Below, piece by piece: positions 50,801 to 63,000 of a DNA stretch of 64,000 nt; positions within the stretch are counted from its first letter, which is position 1, and every line of letters starts with the position of its first letter. Below the pieces are notes generated by a model, which saw only the letters and a list, made by a program, of their open reading frames with translations, did no database searches and had not been told where the DNA came from. The DNA lies in assembly GCF_040807025.1 (NCBI RefSeq), contig NC_090952.1, positions 3,038,001 through 3,102,000 on the forward strand, written 5' to 3'. A program made the position numbers and the translations under genes. This DNA is from Struthio camelus. Lineage: Eukaryota; Chordata; Aves; Struthioniformes; Struthionidae.

Positions 50801-52919
50801 GGGGCTGAAACCACTCCGCCGAGGTGAAAAGCAGTGCGTCGGGGCTGAAACCACTCCGCCGAGGCGAAAAGCACTCCGTCGGGGCTGAAACCACTCCGCC
50901 GAGCCTAAAAGCAGTGCGTCAGGGCTGAAACCACTCTGCCAAGCCTAAAACCACTCCACCGAGCCTAAACCACTGCGTCGGGCCAGAAACCACTGCGCCG
51001 AGGCGAAAAGCACTCCGTCGGGGCTGAAACCACTCCGCCGAGCCTAAAACCACTGCGTCAGGGCTAAAACCACTCCGCCAAGCCTAAAACCACTGCGTCG
51101 GGGCCAAAACCACTCCACCAGGGCCAAAACCACTCCGTCAGGGCAGAAACTGCTTCGCCAGGGCCAAAACCACTCCATCGGGGCTGAAAGCGTTCCGCCA
51201 GGGCCAAAACCACTTTGTTGGGGCTGAAACCACTGCGCTGAGCCTAAAACCACAGCGTCGGGGCCAAAATCACTCCGACGAGCCTAAAACCACTGTGTCA
51301 GGCCTGAAACAACTCTGCCAAGCCTAAAACCAGTGCGTCGGGGCTGAAACCACTCCGCCGAGCCTGAAACAACTCCGTCGGGGCCAAAACCACTCCGCCG
51401 AGCCTAAAACCAGTGCGTCGGGGCTGAAACCACTCCGCCGAGCCAAAAACCACTGCGTTGGGCCTGAAACCACTCCGCCGAGCCTGAAACCAGTGCATCG
51501 GGGCTGAAACCACTCCGCCGAGGCGAAAAGCACTCCGTCGGGGCTGAAACCACTCCGCCGAGCCAAAAACCACTGCGTCAGGGCTAAAACCACTCCGCCG
51601 AGCCTAAAACCACTGCGTTGGGCCTGAAACCACTCCGCCGAGCCTGAAACCACTCCGTCAGGGCTGAAACCGCTGCATCGGGGCTGAAACCACTGCATCC
51701 GGCCGAAAAGCACTGCGTCAGGACTGGAAACCACTCCGCCGAGCCTAAAAGCACTGCGTCAGGGCTGAAACCACTCCGCCGAGCCGAAAACAACTCCGAT
51801 GGGGCCGAAACCAATCCATCAAGCCTAAAACCAGTGCGTCAGGGCTGAAACCACTCTGCCGAGCCTGAAACCACTGCGTTGGGGCTGAAACCACTCCGTC
51901 AGGGCTGAAACCGCTGCATTGGGGCAGAAACCACTGCATCCGGCCGAAAAGCACTGCGTCAGGACTGGAAACCACTTCGGCGAGCCTAAAACCGCTGCGT
52001 CAGGCCTAAAACTACTCCGCCAAGCCTAAAACCACTGCGTCGGGGCCGAAACCACTCCACCAGGGCCAAAACCACTCCGTCAGGGCAGAAACTGCTTCGC
52101 CAGGGCCAAAACCACTCCATCGGGGCTGAAAGCGTTCCGCCAGGGCCAAAACCACTTTGTTGGGGCTGAAACCACTGCGCTGAGCCTAAAACCACAGCGT
52201 CGGGGCCGAAATCACTCCGCCGAGCCTAAAACCACTGTGTCAGGCCTGAAACAACTCTGCCAAGCCTAAAAGCAGTGCGTCGGGGCTGAAACCACTCCGC
52301 CGAGCCTGAAACAACTCCGTCGGGGCCAAAACCACTCCGCCGAGCCTAAAACCAGTGCGTCGGGGCTGAAACCACTCCGCCGAGCCTAAAACCACTGCGT
52401 TGGGCCTAAAACCAATCCGCCGAGCCGAAAACCAGTGCGTCGGGGCTGAAACCACTTTGTTGGGGCTGAAACCACTCCGCCAGGGCCAAAACCACTCGGC
52501 TGACCTTAAAAGCACTCCATCAAGCCTAGAAGCAGTCCGTCGGGGCTGAAACCACTGCGTCAGGCCTAAAACCACTCTGCCGAGCCTAAAACAACTCCGT
52601 CAGGGCCAAAACCACTCCACCAGTACTGAAACCACTCTGTCGGGGCCAAAACCACTCGGCTGACCTTAAAAGCACTCCGCCGGGGCCGAAACCACTCCGC
52701 CGGGGCCGAAACCACTCCGCCGGGGCCGAAACCACTCCGCCGGGGCCGAAACCACTCCGCCGGGGCCGAAACCACTCCGCCGGGGCCGAAACCACTCCGC
52801 CAGGGCTAAAAGCAGTGCGTCGTTGCTGAAACCACTCGGCCGAGCCTAAAACCACTGCGTCAGGGCAGAAGCCACTGCGTCGTTGCTGAAACCACTCGGC
52901 CGAGCCTAAAACCACTCCG

Positions 52920-55900
52920 CCAGGGCCAAAACCACTCTGCCGGGCCTAAAACCACTCCGCCAGGGCCAAAACCACTCTACCAAGCCTAAAACGACTCCGC
53001 CGAGCCTAAAAGCAGTGCGTCAGGGCTGAAACCACTCCGCCGAGGCGAAAACCACTCCGTCAGCGCAGAAACCACTGCGCCAGGGTCAAAACCACTGCGT
53101 CGGGGCTGAAACCGCTGCGCCAGGGCCAAAACCACTGCGTCGGGGCTGAAACCGCTGCGCTAGGGCCAAAACCACTGCGTCGGGGCTGAAACCGCTGTGC
53201 CAGGACCAAAACCCCTCCGCTGACATTAAAACCACTCTGTCGGGGCCGAAACCACTGCGCCAAGTTTAAAACCACTCTGTCGGGGCCGAAACCACTCTGC
53301 CGAGCCTAAAACCACTCTGTCGGGGCCGGAAACCACTCCGCCGAGCCTAAGAGCAGTGCGTCGGGCCTGAAACAGCTCCGTCGGGCCTGAAACGGCTCCG
53401 TCGGGCCTGAAACGGCTCCGTCGGGCCTGAAACGGCTCCGTCGGGCCTGAAACGGCTCCGTCGGGCCTGAAACGGCTCCGTCGGGCCTGAAACGGCTCCG
53501 TCGGGCCTGAAACGGCTCCGTCGGGCCTGAAACGGCTCCGTCGGGCCTGAAACGGCTCCGTCGGGCCTGAAACGGCTCCGTCGGGCCTGAAACGGCTCCG
53601 TCGGGCCTGAAACGGCTCCGTCGGGCCTGAAACGGCTCCGTCGGGCCTGAAACGGCTCCGTCGGGCCTGAAACGGCTCCGTCGGGCCTGAAACGGCTCCG
53701 TCGGGCCTGAAACGGCTCCGTCGGGCCTGAAACGGCTCCGTCGGGCCTGAAACGGCTCCGTCGGGCCTGAAACGGCTCCGTCGGGCCTGAAACGGCTCCG
53801 TCGGGCCTGAAACGGCTCCGTCGGGCCTGAAACGGCTCCGTCGGGCCTGAAACGGCTCCGTCGGGCCTGAAACGGCTCCGTCGGGCCTGAAACGGCTCCG
53901 TCGGGCCTGAAACGGCTCCGTCGGGCCTGAAACGGCTCCGTCGGGCCTGAAACGGCTCCGTCGGGCCTGAAACGGCTCCGTCGGGCCTGAAACGGCTCCG
54001 TCGGGCCTGAAACGGCTCCGTCGGGCCTGAAACGGCTCCGTCGGGCCTGAAACGGCTCCGTCGGGCCTGAAACGGCTCCGTCGGGCCTGAAACGGCTCCG
54101 TCGGGCCTGAAACGGCTCCGTCGGGCCTGAAACGGCTCCGTCGGGCCTGAAACGGCTCCGTCGGGCCTGAAACGGCTCCGTCGGGCCTGAAACGGCTCCG
54201 TCGGGCCTGAAACGGCTCCGTCGGGCCTGAAACGGCTCCGTCGGGCCTGAAACGGCTCCGTCGGGCCTGAAACGGCTCCGTCGGGCCTGAAACGGCTCCG
54301 TCGGGCCTGAAACGGCTCCGTCGGGCCTGAAACGGCTCCGTCGGGCCTGAAACGGCTCCGTCGGGCCTGAAACGGCTCCGTCGGGCCTGAAACGGCTCCG
54401 TCGGGCCTGAAACGGCTCCGTCGGGCCTGAAACGGCTCCGTCGGGCCTGAAACGGCTCCGTCGGGCCTGAAACGGCTCCGTGAAGCCGAAAAGCACTCTG
54501 TTTGGGCTGAAACCATTCCGCCAAGCGGAAAAGCACTCTGTCGGGGTTGAAACCATTCCACCAAGCCGAAAAGCACTCTGTCGGGGTTGAAACCATTCCA
54601 CCAAGCCGAAAAGCACTCTGTCGGGGTTGAAACCACTCCGCCAGGGCCAAAACCACTCGTCTGACCTTAAAACCACTCCGCCGAGCCTAAAAGCACTGCA
54701 TCGGGGCTGAAACCACTCCGCCTGAGCCAAAACCACTCGTCTGACCTTAAAACGACTCCACTGAGCCTAAAACCATTCCGTCAGGACTTGAACCACTCCG
54801 CCGAGCCTAAAACCACTCCGTCGGGGCTGAAATCACTCTGCCAAGCCTGAAACCACTGCGTCAGGCCTAAAACCACTCCACCGATGCTAAAACCACTGCG
54901 TCGGGGCTGAAACCACTCCGCCGAGGCCAAAACCACTGCGTTGGGGCTGAAACCACTCCGCCGAGCCTAAAACCATTCCGTCAGGGCTGGGACCACTCCG
55001 CCGAGCCGAACACCACTGCGTCGGGGCTGAAACCACTCCGCCAAGCCTGAAACCAGTGCGTCGGGGCTGAAACCACTCCGCCAGGGCCAAAACCACTCCG
55101 CCAAGCCTAAAACCACTCCGCCGAGCCTAAAACCACTGCGTCGGGCCTAAAACCACTCCGCCGAGCCTAAAAGCAGTTCGTCGGGGCTGAAACCACTCCG
55201 CCGAGCCTAAAAGCAGTTCGTCGGGGCTGAAACCACTCTTCCAAGCCTAAAACCACTCCACCGAGCCTAAACCACTGCGTCGGGACAGAAACCACTGCGC
55301 CGAGGCGAAAAGCACTCCGTCGGGGCTGAAACCACTCCGCCGAGCCTAAAAGCAGTGCGTCGGGGCTGAAACCACTCCGCCGAGGTGAAAAGCAGTGCGT
55401 CGGGGCTGAAACCACTCCGCCGAGGCGAAAAGCACTCCGTCGGGGCTGAAACCACTCCGCCGAGCCTAAAAGCAGTGCGTCAGGGCTGAAACCACTCTGC
55501 CAAGCCTAAAACCACTCCACCGAGCCTAAACCACTGCGTCGGGCCAGAAACCACTGCGCCGAGGCGAAAAGCACTCCGTCGGGGCTGAAACCACTCCGCC
55601 GAGCCTAAAAGCAGTGCGTCGGGGCTGAAACCACTCCGCCGAGGTGAAAAGCAGTGCGTCGGGGCTGAAACCACTCCGCCGAGGCGAAAAGCACTCCGTC
55701 GGGGCTGAAACCACTCCGCCGAGCCTAAAAGCAGTGCGTCAGGGCTGAAACCACTCTGCCAAGCCTAAAACCACTCCACCGAGCCTAAACCACTGCGTCG
55801 GGCCAGAAACCACTGCGCCGAGGCGAAAAGCACTCCGTCGGGGCTGAAACCACTCCGCCGAGCCTAAAACCACTGCGTCAGGGCTAAAACCACTCCGCCA

Positions 55901-58900
55901 AGCCTAAAACCACTGCGTCGGGGCCAAAACCACTCCACCAGGGCCAAAACCACTCCGTCAGGGCAGAAACTGCTTCGCCAGGGCCAAAACCACTCCATCG
56001 GGGCTGAAAGCCTTCCGCCAGGGCCAAAACCACTTTGTTGGGGCTGAAACCACTGCCCTGAGCCTAAAACCACAGCGTCGGGGCCAAAATCACTCCGACG
56101 AGCCTAAAACCACTGTGTCAGGCCTGAAACAACTCTGCCAAGCCTAAAACCAGTGCGTCGGGGCTGAAACCACTCCGCCGAGCCTGAAACAACTCCGTCG
56201 GGGCCAAAACCACTCCGCCGAGCCTAAAACCAGTGCGTCGGGGCTGAAACCACTCCGCCGAGCCAAAAACCACTGCGTTGGGCCTGAAACCACTCCGCCG
56301 AGCCTGAAACCAGTGCATCGGGGCTGAAACCACTCCGCCGAGGCGAAAAGCACTCCGTCGGGGCTGAAACCACTCCGCCGAGCCAAAAACCACTGCGTCA
56401 GGGCTAAAACCACTCCGCCGAGCCTAAAACCACTGCGTTGGGCCTGAAACCACTCCGCCGAGCCTGAAACCACTCCGTCAGGGCTGAAACCGCTGCATCG
56501 GGGCTGAAACCACTGCATCCGGCCGAAAAGCACTGCGTCAGGACTGGAAACCACTCCGCCGAGCCTAAAAGCACTGCGTCAGGGCTGAAACCACTCCGCC
56601 GAGCCGAAAACAACTCCGATGGGGCCGAAACCAATCCATCAAGCCTAAAACCAGTGCGTCAGGGCTGAAACCACTCTGCCGAGCCTGAAACCACTGCGTT
56701 GGGGCTGAAACCACTCCGTCAGGGCTGAAACCGCTGCATTGGGGCAGAAACCACTGCATCCGGCCGAAAAGCACTGCGTCAGGACTGGAAACCACTTCGG
56801 CGAGCCTAAAACCGCTGCGCCAGGCCTAAAACTACTCCGCCAAGCCTAAAACCACTGCGTCGGGGCCGAAACCACTCCACCAGGGCCAAAACCACTCCGT
56901 CAGGGCAGAAACTGCTTCGCCAGGGCCAAAACCACTCCATCGGGGCTGAAAGCGTTCCGCCAGGGCCAAAACCACTTTGTTGGGGCTGAAACCACTGCGC
57001 TGAGCCTAAAACCACAGCGTCGGGGCCGAAATCACTCCGCCGAGCCTAAAACCACTGTGTCAGGCCTGAAACAACTCTGCCAAGCCTAAAAGCAGTGCGT
57101 CGGGGCTGAAACCACTCCGCCGAGCCTGAAACAACTCCGTCGGGGCCAAAACCACTCCGCCGAGCCTAAAACCAGTGCGTCGGGGCTGAAACCACTCCGC
57201 CGAGCCAAAAACCACTGCGTTGGGCCTAAAACCAATCCGCCGAGCCGAAAACCAGTGCGTCGGGGCTGAAACCACTTTGTTGGGGCTGAAACCACTCCGC
57301 CAGAGCCAAAACCACTCGGCTGACCTTAAAAGCACTCCATCAAGCCTAGAAGCAGTCCGTCGGGGCTGAAACCACTGCGTCAGGCCTAAAACCACTCTGC
57401 CGAGCCTAAAACAACTCCGTCAGGGCCAAAACCACTCCACCAGTACTGAAACCACTCTGTCGGGGCCAAAACCACTCGGCTGACCTTAAAAGCACTCCGC
57501 CGGGGCCGAAACCACTCCGCCGGGGCCGAAACCACTCCGCCGGGGCCGAAACCACTCCGCCGGGGCCGAAACCACTCCGCCGGGGCCGAAACCACTCCGC
57601 CGGGGCTAAAAGCAGTGCGTCGTTGCTGAAACCACTCGGCCGAGCCTAAAACCACTGCGTCAGGGCAGAAGCCACTGCGTCGTTGCTGAAACCACTCGGC
57701 CGAGCCTAAAACCACTCCGCCAGGGCCAAAACCACTCTGCCGGGCCTAAAACCACTCTGCCGGGCCTAAAACCACTCCGCCAGGGCCAAAACCACTCTGC
57801 CAAGCCTAAAACCACTCCGCCGGGGCGAAAACCACTCCGTCGGGGCAGAAACCACTCCGCCGAGGCGAAAACCACTCCGTCGGGGCAGAAACCACTCCGC
57901 CGAGGCGAAAAGCAGTGCGTCAGGGCTGAAACCACTCCGCCGAGCCTAAAACCACTGCGTCAGGTGGAAAACCACTCCGCCGAGCCTAAAAGCAGTGCGT
58001 CAGGGCTGAAACCGCTCCGCCGAGCCTAAAAGCAGTGCGTCAGGGCTGAAACCGCTCCGCCGAGCCTAAAAGCAGTGCGTCAGGGCTGAAACCGCTCCGC
58101 CGAGCCTAAAACCAGTGTGTCAGGGCTGAGACGACTCCGCCGAGCCGAAAACCACTGCGTCGCGGCTGAAACCACTCCATCAAGCCTGAAACCACTGCGT
58201 CGGGGCTGAAACCACTCCGCCAGGGCCAAAACCACTCGGCTGACCTTAAAACCACTCCAGTAGTGCCGAAACCGCTGCGTCGGGGCCGAAACCGCTGCGT
58301 CGGGGCCGAAACCGCTGCGTCGGGGCCGAAACCGCTGCGTCGGGGCCGAAACCGCTCCATCAAGCCTAAAACCAGTGCGTCGGGGCTGAAACCACTCCGG
58401 CAAGCCTAAAACCACTGCGTCGGGGCTGAAACCACTCCGCCAGGGCCAAAACCACTCGGCTGACCTTAAAACCACTCCATCAAGCCTAAAACCAGTGCGT
58501 CGGGGCTGAAACCACTGCATCAAGCCTAAAACGTCTCTGTCGGGGCTGAAACCACTCCGGCAAGCCTAAAACCACTCTGTCGGGGCGCAAGCCACTCCGC
58601 CAAGCCTGAAACCACTCCGCCGGGGCCAAAACCACACCGCCGAGCCTAAAAGCAGAGCGTCAGGGCTGAAACCGCTCCACCAAGCCTAAAACCACTGCAT
58701 CAGGCCGAAAACCACTCCATCGGGGCTGAAACCCCAGTGCCAGGACCAAAACCACTCCGTCAGGGCTGAAACCACTCCGCCAGGGCCAAAACCACTTTGT
58801 CGGGGCTGAAACCACTCGCCAGGGCCAAAACCACTTTGTCAGGGCTGAAAACACTCCGTCAAGCCTAAAACCACTGCGTCATGTCTGAAACCAGTCCCCT

Positions 58901-61900
58901 GAGCCGAAAACCACTGCGTTGGGGCTGAAACCACTCCACCGAGCCTAAAACCAGTGCGTCGGGGCTGAAACCACTCCGCCGAGCCTAAAACCAGTGCGTC
59001 GGGGCTGAAACTGCTCCGCCCGGGCCTAAAACCAGTGCGTCGGGGCTGAAACCGCTCCGCCCGGGCCTAAAACCATTCCACATGGGCTGAAACCACTCTG
59101 CGACTCCTAAAACAACTCCATCAGGCGTAAAACCAATCCACCGATCCTAAAACCACTCCATCGGCGCTGAAACCACTCCGCCGAGCCTAAAACCAGTGTG
59201 TCAGGCCAAAAACCACTCCACCAGGGCCAAAACCACTCCGCCGACATTAAAACCACTGCGCCAAGCCTAAAAGCACTCCGTCGGGGCTGAAACCGCTCCG
59301 CCGAGCCTAAAACCACTGCGTCGGGGCTGAAACCACTCTGCCGAGCCTAAAACAACTCCGTCGAGGTAGAAACCATTCCGCCGAGCCAAAAACCAGTGCG
59401 TCGGGGCTGAAACCACTCCATCAAGCTGAAAACCACTCCGTCGGGGCTGAAACTACTGCGTCAGGCCCAAAACAACTCCGTCAGGGCCAAAACCACTCCA
59501 CCAGTGCTGAAACCACTCCGCCAAGCCTGAAACCACTCCGCCAGGCCGAAAACCACTCGGCTGACCTTAAAACCACTCCGCTGAGCCTAAAACCACTGCG
59601 TCGGGGCTGAAACCACTCCGCCGAGCCTAAAACCAGTGCGTCGGGGCTGAAACCACTCCATCAAGCCTAAAATGTCTCTGTCGGGGCTGAAACCACTCCG
59701 GCAAGCCTAAAACCACTCCGTCGGGGCGCAAGCCACTCCGCCAAGCCTGAAACCACTCCGCCGGGGCCAAAACCACACCGCCGAGCCTAAAAGCAGAGCG
59801 TCAGGGCTGAAACCGCTCCACCAAGCCTAAAACCACTGCATCAGGCTGAAAACCACTGCGTCGGGGCTGAAACCCCAGTGCCAGGACCAAAACCACTCCG
59901 TCAGGGCTGAAACCACTCTGCCAAGCCTAAAACCACTCCGCCGACATTAAAACCACTCCGCCGAGGCGAAAACCACTCCATCGGGGCTGAAACCACTCCG
60001 CCGAGCCTAAAAGCACTGCGTCAGGCCTGAAACCACTCCGCCGAGCCTGAAACCACTGCGTCAGGGCTGAAACCACTCCGCCGAGCCTGAAACCACTCCG
60101 CCAGGCCTGAAACCACTCCGCCGAGCCTGAAACCACTGCGTCAGGCCTAAAACCATTCCGCCGAGCCTAAAAGCAGTGCGTCGGGCCTGAAACCACTCCA
60201 CCGAGGCGAAAAGCACTCCGTCGGGGCTGAAACCACTGCGTCAGGCCTGAAACCACTCCGCCAGGGCGAAACCCACTCCGCTGAGCCTAAAACCACTCCG
60301 CCGAGCCTAAGACAACTCCATCGGGGCCAAAACCACTCCACCAGTGCTGAAACCGCTCCGTTGGGGCTGAAACCCCTGCGTGAAGACGAAAAGCACTCTG
60401 TTTGGGCTGAAACCATTCCGCCAAGCCGAAAAGCACTCTGTCGGGGTTGAATCCACTCCGCCAAGCCGAAAAGCACTCTGTGGGGGTTGAAACCACTCTG
60501 CCAAGCCGAAAACCACTGCGTCAGGGCTGAAACCACTCCGCCGAGCCTAAAAGCAGTGTGTTAGGGCTGAAACACCTCCTCCAAGCCTAAAACCACTGCG
60601 TCAGGTGGAAAACCACTCCGCCGAGCCTAAAACCACTGCGTCGGGGCTGAAACCACTCCGCCGAGCCTAAAACCAGTGCGTCGGGGCTGAAACCACTCCG
60701 CCGAGCCGAACACCACTGCGTCGGGGCTGAAACCACTCCGCCGAGCCTAAAACCAGTGCGTCGGGGCTGAAACCACTCCGCCGAGCCTAAAACCAGTGCG
60801 TCGGGGCCGAAACCACTCCGCCGAGCCTAAAACCACTCTGTCGGGGCGGAAGCCACTGTGCCAGGACCAAAAGCACTCCGTCGGGGCTGAAACCACTCCG
60901 TCAGGCTGAAAAGCACTGCGTCGGGCCGAAAACCACTCTACCAGGGCCAAAACCACTCCGCCGACATTAAAACCACTGCGCCAAGCCAAAAACCACTGCG
61001 TCGGGCCTGAAACCACTCCCCCGAGCCTAAAACAACTCCATCGGGGCAGAAACCACTCCACCAGTGCTGAAACCACTCCGTCGGGGCCAAAAGCACTCGG
61101 CTGACCTTAAAACCACTCCATCAAGCCTGAAACCACTCCGTCGGGGCAGAAACCACTCCGCCGAGCCTAAAACCACTGCGTCGGGGCGGAAACCACTCCG
61201 CCGAGCCTAAAAGCAGTGCGTCAGGGCTGAAACCGCTCCGCCGAGCCTAAAAGCAGTGCGTCAGGGCTGAAACCGCTCCGCCGAGCCTAAAACCAGTGTG
61301 TCAGGGCTGAGACGACTCCGCCGAGCCGAAAACCACTGCGTCGCGGCTGAAACCACTCCATCAAGCCTGAAACCACTGCGTCGGGGCTGAAACCACTCCG
61401 CCAGGGCCAAAACCACTCGGCTGACCTTAAAACCACTCCAGTAGTGCCGAAACCGCTGCGTCGGGGCCGAAACCGCTGCGTCGGGGCCGAAACCGCTGCG
61501 TCGGGGCCGAAACCGCTGCGTCGGGGCCGAAACCGCTGCGTCGGGGCCGAAACCGCTCCATCAAGCCTAAAACCAGTGCGTCGGGGCTGAAACCACTCCG
61601 GCAAGCCTAAAACCACTGCGTCGGGGCTGAAACCACTCCGCCAGGGCCAAAACCACTCGGCTGACCTTAAAACCACTCCATCAAGCCTAAAACCAGTGCG
61701 TCGGGGCTGAAACCACTGCATCAAGCCTAAAACGTCTCTGTCGGGGCTGAAACCACTCCGGCAAGCCTAAAACCACTCTGTCGGGGCGCAAGCCACTCCG
61801 CCAAGCCTGAAACCACTCCGCCGGGGCCAAAACCACACCGCCGAGCCTAAAAGCAGAGCGTCAGGGCTGAAACCGCTCCACCAAGCCTAAAACCACTGCA

Positions 61901-63000
61901 TCAGGCCGAAAACCACTCCATCGGGGCTGAAACCCCAGTGCCAGGACCAAAACCACTCCGTCAGGGCTGAAACCACTCCGCCAGGGCCAAAACCACTTTG
62001 TCGGGGCTGAAACCACTCGCCAGGGCCAAAACCACTTTGTCAGGGCTGAAAACACTCCGTCAAGCCTAAAACCACTGCGTCATGTCTGAAACCAGTCCCC
62101 TGAGCCGAAAACCACTGCGTTGGGGCTGAAACCACTCCACCGAGCCTAAAACCAGTGCGTCGGGGCTGAAACCACTCCGCCGAGCCTAAAACCAGTGCGT
62201 CGGGGCTGAAACTGCTCCGCCCGGGCCTAAAACCAGTGCGTCGGGGCTGAAACCGCTCCGCCCGGGCCTAAAACCATTCCACATGGGCTGAAACCACTCT
62301 GCGACTCCTAAAACAACTCCATCAGGCGTAAAACCAATCCACCGATCCTAAAACCACTCCATCGGCGCTGAAACCACTCCGCCGAGCCTAAAACCAGTGT
62401 GTCAGGCCAAAAACCACTCCACCAGGGCCAAAACCACTCCGCCGACATTAAAACCACTGCGCCAAGCCTAAAAGCACTCCGTCGGGGCTGAAACCGCTCC
62501 GCCGAGCCTAAAACCACTGCGTCGGGGCTGAAACCACTCTGCCGAGCCTAAAACAACTCCGTCGAGGTAGAAACCATTCCGCCGAGCCAAAAACCAGTGC
62601 GTCGGGGCTGAAACCACTCCATCAAGCTGAAAACCACTCCGTCGGGGCTGAAACTACTGCGTCAGGCCCAAAACAACTCCGTCAGGGCCAAAACCACTCC
62701 ACCAGTGCTGAAACCACTCCGCCAAGCCTGAAACCACTCCGCCAGGCCGAAAACCACTCGGCTGACCTTAAAACCACTCCGCCGAGCCTAAAACCACTGC
62801 GTCGGGGCTGAAACCACTCCGCCGAGCCTAAAACCACTGCGTCGGGGCTGAAACCACTCCGCCGAGCCTAAAACCACTGCGTCGGGGCTGAAACCACTCC
62901 GCCGAGCCTAAAACCTCTCCGTCGGGGCTGAAAGCACTCCATCAAGCCTAAAACTGCTGCGTCGGGGCTGAAAACACTCCGTCAAGCCGAAAACCACTGC
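52920..63000. repeat. Higher-order repeat, copy 2
   Basis: Repeats copy 1 with offsets of 10,480-10,660 bp that vary only where unit runs differ in length. It has the 56-copy block, module M (about 54880-57790) and module Q (about 57900-60600). A partial second module Q (about 61200-62760, offset 3,201 bp from the first) replaces the second M. Confidence 0.72.
53361..54480. repeat. Near-perfect 20-bp block, 56 copies
   Basis: The same unit as at 43001-43860, here in 56 copies. The first copy has one G-to-A change and the rest are identical. The flanking units match those of the 43-copy block. Confidence 0.97.

Larger units (their letters stand above)
42460..52920. repeat. Higher-order repeat, copy 1 (~10.5 kb)
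   Basis: Contains in order the 43-copy block, module M (about 44220-47130), module Q (about 47400-50060) and a second module M (about 50060-52920). The two M modules are offset by exactly 5,840 bp (292 units) over long stretches. The order recurs from 52920. Boundaries were set by eye and could shift by several units. Confidence 0.75.

Noticed and set aside
42866..54736. Long minus-strand ORFs (329-476 codons) in the satellite
   Set aside because: All frames are open because the 20-bp unit has no stop on that strand; the protein is just the repeat read in threes, with no start context or splice support.
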